Shown: piece after piece, positions 54,371 to 64,000 of the stretch
How positions within the stretch are numbered: position 1 is the stretch's first letter
How the letters are laid out: each line of letters starts with the position of its first letter
Assembly (NCBI GenBank): GCA_941918925.1
Contig: OW799235.1
Location: forward strand, 41,646,201 to 41,710,200
DNA: 64,000 bases
From: Phyto melanocephala
Lineage: Eukaryota; Arthropoda; Insecta; Diptera; Rhinophoridae
Direction of reading: 5' to 3'
The notes under the pieces: generated by a model
Told to the model about the DNA's origin: nothing
The model's input: the letters and a program-made list of their open reading frames with translations, nothing else
The model's database searches: none
Position numbers and translations under genes: made by a program

Positions 54371-55047
54371 CTGGCTGCTCTCCTTATACGGTCATTGTTT
54401 TCTTTTGAATTATAAATTATAGATAATATACAGTTGGCATATTCGATTGCATCAATAGCTAAGAATCCATTTTGGCTTCCTTCAGATGTTTCTATGATAT
54501 CTAATAAAGGTCCACCTGATTTGTTAGCTACCATTATAATACCGGCTGCCATACATTCAACAATGCCAATACCAAAATGCTCATTCCACATTGTGTGAAT
54601 ACCAATATTGGCTGTTTTATATAAATCCAATAGTTCGAGATATGGAACATTTACTTTAAATTCGACATTATTTTCCAGTGATAAATGCTTGGTTAAATCT
54701 TGCATATTTTTAAGTCGTTCATAATCAGTTTCATTACGGCATGATCCTACAATAATTAATTTTAATTTGTTCCACAAATCTTCATTATGAATTAATAAAG
54801 TACGCAACTCATACATAGCTTGCAATTGAAGTGGATGATCTTTTTCAGGACGGAACTGACCCACGGATAATATAATAATTTCGTTGAGATTTTCACATCG
54901 AGGCAGACTTTTGATATGATTTATTTCGCAAGGTGGGTACACCCGATGTGTCTTAAAAGGAACATCCCATAAATTCAAAATGTGATTCTCTGTCCATGTT
55001 GAATTAACCATAACAGTTTCTGAACTCTTTCCGACCCAACTATAAAT
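54371..55047 (-). CDS. ALG11: ALG11, penultimate coding exon (GDP-Man:Man3GlcNAc2-PP-dolichol alpha-1,2-mannosyltransferase)
   Basis: ALG11 adds the fourth and fifth mannose to the lipid-linked N-glycan precursor on the cytosolic face of the ER. The exon (677 nt) opens after a TTTATTTTTATTTAG acceptor with IYSWVGKSSETVMVNSTWTE. It continues with NVPFKTH-like text (WDVPFKTHRVYPPCE), the nucleotide-sugar-binding stretch ILSVGQFRPEKDHPLQLQA, and the GT4-family EX7E motif in MWNEHFGIGIVECMAAG, then NKSGGPLLDI. It ends RIRRAA plus two bases before the donor GTGAGA. The frame is clean; codon phase 2 matches the 37709-37799 exon. Upstream exons (N-terminal membrane helix and first Rossmann domain) were not found before the window end, so that intron exceeds 8.9 kb or the exons are unrecognised. 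Confidence 0.95.
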
Positions 55048-55307
55048 CTAAATAAAAATAAACAAAAATTAATTATTAAAGAATTGCACTGGATTTATTA
55101 CTTTTGAAAAAAAAAAAACTTATGTGCACCATTTTTTAATTTTTTTTTGTTTGTTCTAAAAATCTAGATATACGAACAAAATATTTGGATCTTTATAAAT
55201 GGTAAGTTAATTTATGGCAATTTTTATTAGAACTTAAAATTAAGAGTATTATTGAAAAGTAGGAAGAGACTAATTTATTATTTCCTTTAATAAACAACTA
55301 AAATTAC

Positions 55308-55568
55308 TATAGCGGAAATTACCCTTCGTTGTAAACAGATCATGCAAATGTTGCAGATCTTGCAAGTCTAGTATATGTTCTAAAGTTTGCAACACCACAA
55401 AAACAATATACACTAAAATTACATTTCCCACACAAGCACTTACTTCCAATACTAAAAACAGTTGGAAGTTTTCAAAAGCAACGTTTGCAATAGAATATAT
55501 ACTAGACTTGCAAGATCTGCAACATTTGCATGATCTGTTTACAACGATGGGTGATTTCCGCTTATACT
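55308..55568. repeat. MITE with long (about 65-bp) terminal inverted repeats
   Basis: The left arm (tagcggaaattacccttcgt ... ttgcagatcttgcaagtcta) and right arm (tagacttgcaagatctgcaa ... acgatgggtgatttccgctt) are near-perfect reverse complements. TA dinucleotides flank the ends, but the exact duplication is ambiguous. It lies 260 bp upstream of the ALG11 exon in the intron. No ORF. Confidence 0.8.
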
Positions 55569-56199
55569 AGATTTTACCGACTGCACTGTTGCATTACAAA
55601 AAATTTTAAGAACAGCCTTGAAGTATCAAATAAAAATCAATTTGTATACTAAGGAGTCGATTTCAGGAATTCCGGTTTCCTATACAAAGTTGGTTTGCAA
55701 GAATGATTAAATAAAGATTTGAAATGTTGCCACTCTTACGTCACGCAACCTGTATTTCTATTGCCTAATAGTATTAAAATGCCAACGTGTTTTAAATAAC
55801 ATGCTTGTCAACTTTCTCAAGCCAAAATCTTTGTTTTATCATTCTTAGGTGGATTGACAATTACAGGAGGAGGCTCTTTAATACTGATGGAGTTATAACT
55901 AATGGTTCAGCCAAATTGTTCTTACATCCAAGACGTTGGTCTATATGGAGTATAAAGTAACATCAAAGGATATGTATATAAGTATTTATATATATTTTTT
56001 TAATTTGTGTGTATGGATAATCGATGAATTCTGAAATTATAATGTAAATTTGCTCTCGTGTAATGAAATGTCCGTTACAGTACATTTTTTTAAAAACAAC
56101 TCAAATTTATAATTTTGTATATTAAATTTGCTCGATTTAAAATTTCAAGGGAATTAGATGTTTTAACAAGCAATGTCAAGACTTTTGAAAATCACCCTC
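55569..56199. other. No gene recognised (ALG11 upstream intron)
   Basis: Searched for upstream ALG11 exons on the minus strand; none recognised. Confidence 0.4.
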
Positions 56200-56470
56200 A
56201 GTAGACATATAAAATAGCTTGGAAACTAAAAGTTGCCCCGAATTTTTTTTAGAGTTTTCCAGAGATTTAAAGAAGTTAAAGGAGCACATGGAGATCACTC
56301 GTAAGGCAGTTTCTGGCATTTGTGATTGAATTAAGGCGAACAAAATCAGTAACATATTGAAGAGGAATCCCAAAATTTCAGGGAGAAAAGCTGCTCTAAA
56401 AGTGGATCGTTCAAAGTTTTTAGTAAGTCAAAAAGAATGCTGTCATAAAAACAGCAGCTTCGCTACGTAT
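56200..56470 (+). pseudogene. DD37E-like transposase N-terminal fragment
   Basis: Text FRDLKKLKEHMEITRKAVSG, then ANKISNILKRNPKISGRKAA and LKVDRSKFLV follows the helix-turn-helix region of the transposase at 51190 (…NPNLSNRKAALKANCSDFRV…). Stops interrupt it, and no catalytic domain follows. Confidence 0.6.
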
Positions 56471-56489
56471 CAAGTGAAATAATAAAAAA

Positions 56490-56770
56490 ACTACATGCAT
56501 TAGGTCCAAAGATACAAAATTACCGATTTTACCCGTTTTTAGCCATTTTCCCCCTAAATTATAAAATTTCGAAAAAGTACAGAAATTCATTATAGATTGT
56601 TTTAAGGAGAATAAAACTAAGTTTTTACTTTTTTCGTATTGTTATCCCTCTCAGAGATAAATGCTGTTCAGAAAAGTATCAACATTCAGTTTTTACCCGT
56701 TTTATCCCCTTAAAACTCAAAATTTCCAAAAAGTACAAGACACCTATCCAATTATTTTTAACAGGCTCTT
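56490..56770 (-). repeat. Helitron-like fragment
   Basis: Words ttaccgattttacccgtttt and aaattataaaatttc match the 5' part (minus strand) of the Helitron at 22171-23846. Neither terminus is present. Confidence 0.5.
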
Positions 56771-57214
56771 TGATCCTGTTTAATCGCAATAAATTGCGTT
56801 TGAACACCAAAGGTTTCCTTTGAAGTTCAGAATTGTTTTAAATGAATTTAACTACTGAATTTAGTTCAGGTAGAAACACCATGTGCTAATTTGAATTACA
56901 AGTTGAGTCTGGGTAAAGACGCCGAGACTTAGTCAATTTCTTTATTTTTGCTGGTCTTTTATACAATTAAATTTCTTACGTCTAAATTAAAATTAACATC
57001 AATATCAAATATACAATTTTAGCAATTTTAATAAATGCCTTATTTTGCACTATTGTAATATAAAACCTTTTTAAAGGTAAATGACTTAATTAGTTTAAAA
57101 TAAACCAGTAGAGGTAAATGACTGATTTTTTACGTTAAATAATTTGGTCTGGTGTTTTTTTTCTTGTTCTCTTTTTTTTGTTTTGAAATTTTATATTTTG
57201 TATTAACCAATATC
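56771..57214. other. No feature recognised
   Basis: Unassigned sequence before the 5'-truncated LINE. Confidence 0.4.
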
Positions 57215-60200
57215 CCACATTATCGAACTCTGCAAGAACAGGCGGAGTGATTATATATTTTAAAAAAACAATGGGCGGTCGAATATATAAAAATTGAAGT
57301 ACAAGTTTCTATATACTGGATTAGTGCAATAAAAAAAAACAACAATATATCTTTCATAGTGATAGCAATAAACAGATCCCCGAACAGCTCTAAGGCGGAT
57401 TTCTGTCAGACACTTCAAGACTTTTTAGAAGATATATGTGAGGAGCACTGTGATATTATAATTGCTGGAGATATAAATATAGATTGGAAATGTAATTATT
57501 ACAAAAATAAAATTGAAATTGAAAAATTGTCGTTAAAATGGACTTAAACAAATAATGAATGAATATACAAGAATAACTCAGAATTCAAAAACTACAATTG
57601 ACTATATAATTACAAATAATGAAACAATATCAGCTAGAACTAATATAAATAATAAAATATCAGATCATGAGTCTATAGACATTTTTATTAATTGTGGTGC
57701 TGATTTATCGGAAGAAAGAAACAAGGAAATAGAAATTTTTAAATATAATAAAAGTATTTTCCAAACTGAATTGGGAGCAATATTATTATTGAAAGAAAAT
57801 CTTCCTATAAATGAGCAAGTTAAAAATTCTGATAAATGTATGGAAAGTACAGTGAAGAAATTTAAAGTAAAAAAGAAAATAAATGAAAGAACTAACAATA
57901 AATGGTTTAATAATGAACTGAGAACTATGAAATGAAACTAATACATATCAAAGAGCAATGTTTGAAAATAGCAGCATGGCATAGGCACATTATAGGAACA
58001 TAAGAAACAAATACAAAGTAAAAATAGAAAATGAAAAGAATAGATATATAAACAACAAAATATCTAACACAAGTAGTCAAAAAGAAATGTGGACTGTGAA
58101 AAAAAATTGGTATTAAGAAAACCGAAAAACGTGATAAAAACTGTGATATTTAACCAAATAGAGTACAAAGAGAGCATGCAAATAACCGAGCAATTTAACC
58201 GTTATTTTGTAAGTAGCATAAAGGACATAAGAGAATCTATTGATTATGAGCAATATGAAAACCAAATATCTGTGATAAATAATAATTTTAAGTTTCGTGC
58301 AATATCTTTATTAGAGTTAAAAAGTATCACTAAGAATATGAAAAATAAACCTGACTATAAGAAAATAACGAAAGATATCTTTAATTCTAGATAATTGGAA
58401 TTTAACTGGCAATGTGTTAGTAAAAATAATAAATCAATCGTTTGAGAGTGGAACTTTTCCCGATAACTGGAAAGAGTCTATGGTAACACCAGTAGAAAAA
58501 ATAAAAAATACAAATAAATGTGAAGAACTCCGGCCTATAAATGGTTTAAAAATATGTGAAAAAACTAATGAAACAAACTGTAAAAAATCAATTGCAGGAT
58601 TATATGGAAGGCAACGGTTTAATATCCAAATATCAGTCAGGCTTTAGAAAAAAACATTCATGCGAAACTACTATAAACTGTATAATAAATAGATGGAAGT
58701 TTATAAATAAAAAGAATAAAATATTAGCTGTTTTCCTTGATTTTAAAAGAGCGTTCGAAACTATAGACAGAGACATAGGTAGTTATAAAAAAAACTATAT
58801 AAATATGGTATACGAGATAATGAACTAAAGTGGTTTGAGTCCTATTTAACAAACCGCAGACAATATACAAAAGTTAATAGTATAGAATCTAGTGCTATAA
58901 TAAATAATTATGGAGTACCCCAAGGCTCAATACTTGGAGCGCTTTAATTTATCATATATATAAATGATATATATAAATGATCGCGAAATTATTCAATATG
59001 CCGATGATACACTCATATTCACGGAAGCAGAAACAGAAGAAGAATGTTACGAAAATATTACAAGAGATATGTATAATATAAATAATTGGCTAAAAAAGAC
59101 TAAATTAAAATTAAATGAAAATAAAACGAAGTTAATGGAAATAAATATGAATAGTGATATAACATCTTACTTCTTACTAATATAAAAAATGTGAATGTTT
59201 GTATGTTTGGATATTTGTTACTCAATCACGCAAAAACGGCTGAACGGAACTAAATGAAATTTGGCACATAGATAGATAACAACCTAGATTAACACATAGG
59301 CTACTTTTTATCACGATAACCAGGCGAAGTCGTTGGCAAACTCATCATCACAGCCTAAACGGGTTGTTTGTTTTGTAAAATTTTTATTTTTGTTGCAAGT
59401 TTTGACTTTTCTTTTTTATTTTCAAATTCAAATTTTTAAATTAATAATCCTACTATTAGTTATAATAAATGTGAATTATTTGATAAATTTGACAAACATT
59501 TAAATAACAATCTAGGTTAATACTAAGTCTTCCTTTTATCCCTATAACTAAGCAGACGAAGTCGCGGGCACAAGCTAGTATAAAATAAATGTAATAGAAA
59601 AAGTAAATAACTTGAAATATTTGGGTTTCATTATAGATAAGGAATTAAAATTTACTGATCATATGGAATATAATATATGTAGAAAAATTGGAAAAAAGAT
59701 AAGTTTTTTTAAACATATAAGAAACAAGATGTCCATAATAACAGCAATTAATATATACAATACAATCATTAAACCATATTTTGAATACGGATCAACTATT
59801 TTATAAACATGCTGCTCAGACCAACAAATAATAAGACTACAAAAACTACAAAATAAAGCAATGCGAGCAATTTTAAAATGTAATCGTCTTACGTCCATAA
59901 ATTTAATGTTAGATATGTATGTTAAAATGGGTAAATATAATACAAAGACTGGAAATTAATACTATAAACTTTATTCAGAAAATGAAGAAAGGAGATGCGC
60001 ACGAGTACCTAACCGAACATATAAACTATGTAGGAAATGTTCAACCATACAACCTAAGAAATGTTAACGACTTCAGGCTACAGAGGACTCAAACAACAAA
60101 TATGCAAAGATCACTGTTCTATAAAGGACTGAAATTATATAATTCCATGTCAAATGATATTAAAGATGAAACAAATATATATTTATTTAGAAGAAAAGTA

Positions 60201-60300
60201 ATAAATTTTGTAAAGAATAAATAATATGATTAATTATGACTAAAACTATTTAAAAATTGTAATTTTTTAGAAAGTATGTATTATAAATACTACTTATTTT
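57215..60300 (+). mobile_element. CR1/L2-like LINE, 5'-truncated, decayed, with Helitron insertion
   Basis: Endonuclease pieces: TGGVIIYFKKT, IVIAINRSPNSSKADF, IIIAGDINIDW, TIDYIITNNETI and ISDHESIDIF (57215-57935). RT pieces in three frames: IINQSFESGTFPDNWKESMV, LRPINGLK, LISKYQSGFRKKHSCETTIN, LAVFLDFKRAFETIDRD, NYGVPQGSILGALL, IIQYADDTLIFTEAETEE (YADD intact), LKLNENKTKLME, YLGFIIDKELKFTDHM, then SLFYKGLKLYNSMSND to a stop at 60222-60224. No RNase H. At least six stops or shifts. The assignment to the CR1/L2 side is inference from the FLDFKRAFETIDR and GVPQGSILG blocks. Confidence 0.8.
59165..59578 (+). mobile_element. Non-autonomous Helitron inserted in a LINE RT gene
   Basis: Starts TCTTACTTCTTACTAATA and ends CTAG, between A (59164) and T (59579), with no target duplication. 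A short hairpin GC-GAC-GAA-GTC-GC (with one bulged A) precedes the end. Removing it rejoins the LINE frame precisely: SDIT then YKINVIEKVNNLKYLGF. The central words (ttggcacatagatagataac, ttaacacataggctac, gtcgcgggcacaagctag) are typical of a widespread insect Helitron group. Confidence 0.85.
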
Positions 60301-60379
60301 CAAATAAAAAAAAATACAAAATGTTCTTTTGAATTTTTAGAAATTGCTTTAATATGTATTAACAGATCCTTTCTGAATT

Positions 60380-60600
60380 TTTAAGATATCTTTATTAAGC
60401 CCGGAGATACTGTGTTACCGATTTTACCCTTTTTTACCCGTAAACCGCCCGACGGATTTTGTGCAAACTTCACATAAACCATCTACTAAATAGTCCGAAC
60501 AAAGCCTAAACATTTGGTTCGTATAAGTGAGCCCGTTCTAGAGTTATAAAGTCACAACGCACTTGCAACAATTTTTTATATATGTATATAGATATTTCAT
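60380..60600. repeat. Helitron-like fragment
   Basis: taccgattttacccttttt, gcccgttctagagttataaa and a terminal atatatgtatatagata run resemble the 5' end (reverse) of the Helitron at 22171-23846. Confidence 0.45.
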
Positions 60601-60949
60601 TAAACTAATTAACATTTTAAAAAAATATAAAACAACAGTATATTTTTATCAATTAAAAAAAATCAAAAATAAAAATAAATTTTTTTATTTTTTTTTTAAT
60701 ACGTTCACTCTTTAAATATTTAATGTTAATTTTTACATTAAACTATGAGGTAATGAAGTTTATTAGTTTTGAACTAACAATCGGTGTAATTAGCCATTAC
60801 AAATTTTTAAGAGAAGCGGAGAATCGAAATCGATATATATTCGTCCTTAAATTATTCTTGTCATACAGTGGAGCATTACATCAATACGAAGAGTGGTCAT
60901 AAACTGTTACTCTCTTTTCTGGCCCATTTTAGTACAATCGATTTTTTGT
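60601..60949. other. No feature recognised
   Basis: AT-rich, unassigned. Confidence 0.4.
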
Positions 60950-61430
60950 GCACAATGAAATTCCTGTTGGTCAAATCCTTTTAAAGCAAAGATGTAGCGG
61001 AAGATATTGGTGTACGTTACGATCAGCGTTCTTATAACGTTTATGTTGCAACCATTCAGACGAATACAAAAATGTCGGCAATATATATGTTTTAGAAAGT
61101 AATATTTTCACTTTCGGAGGCGTAGTGCTGAATAGTCCATAAACTTTGCAGAATGATACATAATGTACCACAAGCCAGGATTCGACCAGGTTAGTTTTAT
61201 TAAATCAAATAATACATTTCTTTCAATATTTATTTGAAAAATATTAACATGCCCTTCGATTTATTTGTATTAAGTCGTAAACCGTTAGCTGTAGTCCATA
61301 TACATTTTTTATTCAGATCATGATTCAGTTTTTGTATTTCTGTAACAATTGAATGTTTGAACACTAAAATACAGCTGAACGTCGCACAGTGGCGCCTGTA
61401 AAACAAGTGAGATTTCAAAAATTTCATGTG
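60950..61430 (-). pseudogene. LINE RT remnant
   Basis: Minus strand, higher part: IQKLNHDLNKKCIWTTANGL and RLNTNKSKGMLIF, which is the W...NGL.LN..KSK.M.F block following the RT catalytic box. Lower part: LLSKTYILPTFLYSSEWLQH, the usual post-thumb L...Y.....P.LLYG.E. block. No catalytic box and no ends; short and decayed. Confidence 0.55.
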
Positions 61431-61989
61431 ACCCTAAAGTATATTAAAATATAGTTATTTTACAGAAAACTGTCCAACGATTTCAAATACACTACTGTTA
61501 TTACACTCAAATTGGTTTAGAAGACATAGCCCTTTAGTAAATTTATTTATTATTAATTATGACATACATATAACTGTGAAAATCTATCCAGAAAATAAAA
61601 TAACTTCTATTCTGGAGCGCAGTGTACAAATTTCTTAGTTTTTTATACAAACAAAAACAGCTGGTATACAGTGTGTGATACAAAAAAATACTTCCAAGAA
61701 TTACACTTACTTCTACGAGAAATTAATTTTATTTTCAAAAAAAATTATTGGACATACTGTGAATCAAAACGTGATTTAATTAAACTTGATGTGTGAACGC
61801 AAAATTAGCTGTTAGTAGTTTTAATGTTAAAACCAGTCGTATTACAGTTCTGGTCGGGTCAAGAGCTCGCGCCTCATTGTCATTATCTCTTAAGGACAAT
61901 CAGGCTGTCCTTTTCATCCGTCTTCGAGAGTTTTAGGTCGACTTGCGGTGACTGAACCAACGTTTTTTTCAACTGGAGGAGAACCATAA
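61431..61989. other. No clear feature
   Basis: Includes text near 61860-61980 that may derive from a mariner N-terminus on the minus strand (VTASRPKTLED-like), not firm. Confidence 0.35.
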
Positions 61990-62165
61990 AACTTTAAAGA
62001 AAGATAGTCGGATTTCGGGATGTAATGGAGTCCCAAAAGTCTTATGATAGTTGTGCTCTTTCCAAAAACGACAATTATTGTTGTTTACATACCCGTTAAT
62101 ACAGAAATAATCCTTATCGCTGAAGATGATTTAACGATAAAAACCGGGGAAGTTGTATACGTATA
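61990..62165 (-). pseudogene. mariner-like transposase fragment
   Basis: Minus strand FSDKDYFCINGYVNNNNCRF, WKEHNYHKTFGTPLHPEI corresponds to the first catalytic Asp region (FSDEAHF.LNGYVNKQNCRFW) of the mariner family also seen at 28660. The equivalent part is deleted there, so the two fragments are complementary. No ends. Confidence 0.7.
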
Positions 62166-62449
62166 AAAAACACAACACATAAAAGTATATGTATCATTTA
62201 GTTAAAATCTTAACCAAGTTTTATTTTTGTTCGATTGAATTTAAAAAAAAAACTTTTTCATTAAAGTGCTAACCGTACTTTGTAAAATTAAATTTCACAT
62301 AACTTATGATTAAAGCTAATGTTTATAGTTAAATTATAATTACGAAAAGCGTTACTTTTACAAAACCATCATTGTTAGTAATGTACGTATACTTTTCTAT
62401 CTCTGATATTTCTTCTATTAATAATATAATCTCTTTACATTAAAGTATC
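62166..62449. other. No feature recognised
   Basis: AT-rich up to an abrupt rise in GC near 62450. Confidence 0.4.
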
Positions 62450-62823
62450 CGTGTGGAGTCTTTTCTCAGTTTACTCGCATCGGACGCGTCCCCAGGTGGC
62501 GGATAGGGGGGCTTAGTATAGGGTGGGGGGTCTGAGCGGGTCAGACGGTGCCAGGCACTAAGGTGAGGGCCCCAGAACTGGATCGCTCCGATTCCGTACA
62601 ATATACCTAGCCCTAGAATCCTCTGGGTTCTCGTGGAAAAAATAAACTGGGGTTACTTTTAAGGTCAATGTGGTTGGTAGCAGTGCCGAGGACCCGTATG
62701 GCTAGTTAGTGGGTAAAGAAACTAGTCGCTAACAGCTCCCCCGGCGCTAGGGCACGGGCCGGTTGTAGTGATAGTTGCCTAGTCCGCGTACGCCGTCACT
62801 GCGCGCGATGGTCGACCCTTTAC

Positions 62824-63306
62824 GTGCCTACTCGTGGGAACAAAATTGAGGATTTAGAAAAAAAAAATTTACAAAGTGATGAATCGGATCAGGGTCTTGA
62901 CGCTGCCCTTACGGACATCCATAAGGTTATTATGGACCAGGAAGGGCAGATACGGACACATATCCAATTGGACGATCCCCTGGGACTATCAGGAGATTCT
63001 TTTGAGGTTAGCAACACTCAGAAATTGAGTGATTTAACATTGAGTTCAGAAGAGGATTTAGATATCAATGTGATATCTGATCCTACCTCGAGCTCAGTGG
63101 TGGATCTTCCAAAATCTGAGAGGGCTGACTTAAAGGGTAATCCCCCAGGATCAGGAGATCGAGTGACCAACATAGTTCCGCAGGACGCAGTGGAAACATC
63201 TGTAGAGTTACCAGGGGACGGTAAAAGCCGAACGAAGGAGGAGAAGGCCAGGAACGGTACGAGGTCTTCCTTGGCCTGTTCACTGCCAGAGAGAGGCATT
63301 TGGTGA
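62824..63306 (+). pseudogene. LOA-like LINE ORF1, N-terminal part
   Basis: Frame open from 62824 (GTG; no ATG in phase at this point; an ATG at 62808 is in a different frame and stops after 13 codons). Encodes an acidic, Ser/Asp-rich region (IEDLEKKNLQSDESDQGLDA, DPLGLSGDSFEV, LTLSSEEDLDINVI), unstructured in appearance, ending in a basic patch. A one-base shift near 63288-63300 moves the meaningful frame to the next ORF, so this copy is broken. Confidence 0.65.
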
Positions 63307-64000
63307 GGAAGCATAGGCAGAGCGTCGCGAAGTTCGAAAGAACTTACGGACCTACCAGTGCTATCCTCGGCATCTCCCTCTCCGCGGTTCCAGCGGTGAA
63401 CATCCTAGCCGGATCTGACGACTCTGGTAAGAGTGCAGAGACGGCTGTGGTGGTCACTGAGGGAAACCAAAAAGCCCCAGGCATCAGCTTGCCGGTAAAG
63501 ACACTCAAGCCTTTGGAACGAGCTGTTAACGCTGGCAAGCCATTGTCTGTATTGAAGAAGAGGGTTGGTGATGTACCATTCGGATCACTTGGGAACCTCC
63601 CCAAAAAGGAGATAACCAAGAGAGCACGGTCTGGAGATGATCAGCCCTCCTCTTCGAAAAAACCTAAAAGGTCTTTGAGCCAGGAAGGCATTCTGGCAGC
63701 CGTCATTGACCGGGCTGACCCTGATGGCAGGATCAGCATGGATAGATGGCAGCTGATAGAAGGCAGGCTCATTGACCGTATAGCAGCCTTTCGGGGCAAG
63801 CCTGAGGACGTTTGCTTCAATGGAGCGGTCTGGTCAAAGGGCGTTAAGGTCGTCAACTGTGGCAACAAGAAATCATTCGAGTTTCTAAAAACCTCAGTTG
63901 AAGGCTGTAGCGACCTTTGTCCAGGGGCTAGTCTTGAAGTAATACGGGCTTCTGAGCTTCCACTGAGGCCAATAGTGACAGTGTGGATTCCACCACCCGT
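63288..64000 (+). CDS. LOA-like LINE ORF1, C-terminal part (partial at window end)
   Basis: Open frame to the window edge. Text: RHLVRKHRQSVAKFERTYG, PTSAILGISLSAVPAVN, KEITKRARSGDDQPSSSKKP, then the conserved block AAVIDRADPDGRISMDRWQL, VCFNGAVWSKGVKVVNCGN, KSFEFLKTSVEG and PGASLEVIRASELPLRPIV. The IDR.DPDGRI...W..IE.RL...........GW..GVK...C....S..FL pattern is what I associate with LOA/Bilbo-type ORF1 proteins, which bind the element RNA. Zinc knuckles, if present, would lie beyond the window. Confidence 0.75.

Larger units (their letters stand above)
62450..64000 (+). mobile_element. LOA-like LINE, 5' end (continues past the window)
   Basis: Base composition changes abruptly from AT-rich to GC-rich near 62450. 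About 370 bp of GC-rich leader (ggtggcggatagggggg, gtgggtaaagaaact) precede ORF1. Only ORF1 is inside the window. LOA-like assignment comes from the conserved ORF1 C-terminal block. The leader may mark the true 5' end of the element. Confidence 0.7.

Noticed and set aside
63018..63619. Minus-strand ORFs in the LOA-like 5' region
   Set aside because: Opposite strand of ORF1, which has recognisable conserved blocks; GC-rich coding sequence often leaves antisense frames open.

Overview
The window is AT-rich eukaryotic DNA, most likely from a higher fly (Brachycera). It holds parts of two split host genes, both with GT-AG introns. The remainder is almost entirely transposable elements of many classes. 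There is no operon structure, and no tRNA or rRNA gene was recognised. Placement in flies is inference, from the resemblance of the two host proteins to insect orthologues and from the repeat types (short TATACCC...CTTGTT dispersed repeats, hAT-, mariner-, Tc1- and piggyBac-like elements, I- and LOA-like LINEs, Helitrons, Penelope-like fragments).

Host genes. (1) EMC10, plus strand, has three coding exons (21603-21773, 27259-27639, 27704-27775). They encode the lumenal domain and the C-terminal membrane anchor of an ER membrane complex subunit. The signal-peptide exon was not found. (2) ALG11, minus strand, has its last two coding exons at 54371-55047 and 37709-37799, separated by a 16.6-kb intron loaded with transposons. 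The N-terminal exons lie beyond what I could recognise. ALG11 extends the lipid-linked N-glycan precursor on the cytosolic ER face, so both genes serve the ER, but nothing here shows a functional link between them.

Layout. 0-7.9 kb: MITE-like repeat, an apparently exact 1,232-bp tandem duplication, and a 67-bp satellite with a 361-bp higher-order period, split by a hAT-like element with an 8-bp target duplication. 8.6-17.4 kb (minus): an old mdg1-like fragment, an R1/LOA-like reverse transcriptase fragment, and a Ty3/gypsy element arranged LTR-gag-pol-LTR-gag. 17.9-20.8 kb: a hAT-like composite carrying oppositely oriented 39-bp minisatellite arrays and a foldback repeat whose two arms each contain a complete-looking hammerhead ribozyme. 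21.6-27.8 kb: EMC10, with a Helitron, a mariner fragment, a Penelope-like fragment and a Tc1-like element in its intron. 27.9-37.6 kb: dispersed repeat with a nested mariner, then a 5.5-kb I-like LINE with a 15-bp target duplication, then Penelope-like and LOA-like remnants. 37.7-55.0 kb: ALG11 and its intron. The intron holds a TAA-tailed LINE that itself carries a nested LOA-like insertion (making an in-frame chimeric ORF), a three-layer piggyBac-like/repeat/mariner nest, an unclassified transposase-like gene interrupted by a third hammerhead copy, and a DD37E mariner-like element. 55-64 kb: long-TIR MITE, CR1/L2-like LINE with a precise Helitron insertion, further remnants, and the GC-richer 5' end of a LOA-like LINE running off the window.

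Nearly all transposon genes carry stops or frameshifts. The longest intact one is the 795-aa gypsy pol ORF. The features most worth following are the three related hammerhead-bearing repeats, the chimeric coiled-coil/RNase H ORF, and several nested insertions whose empty sites can be read directly.
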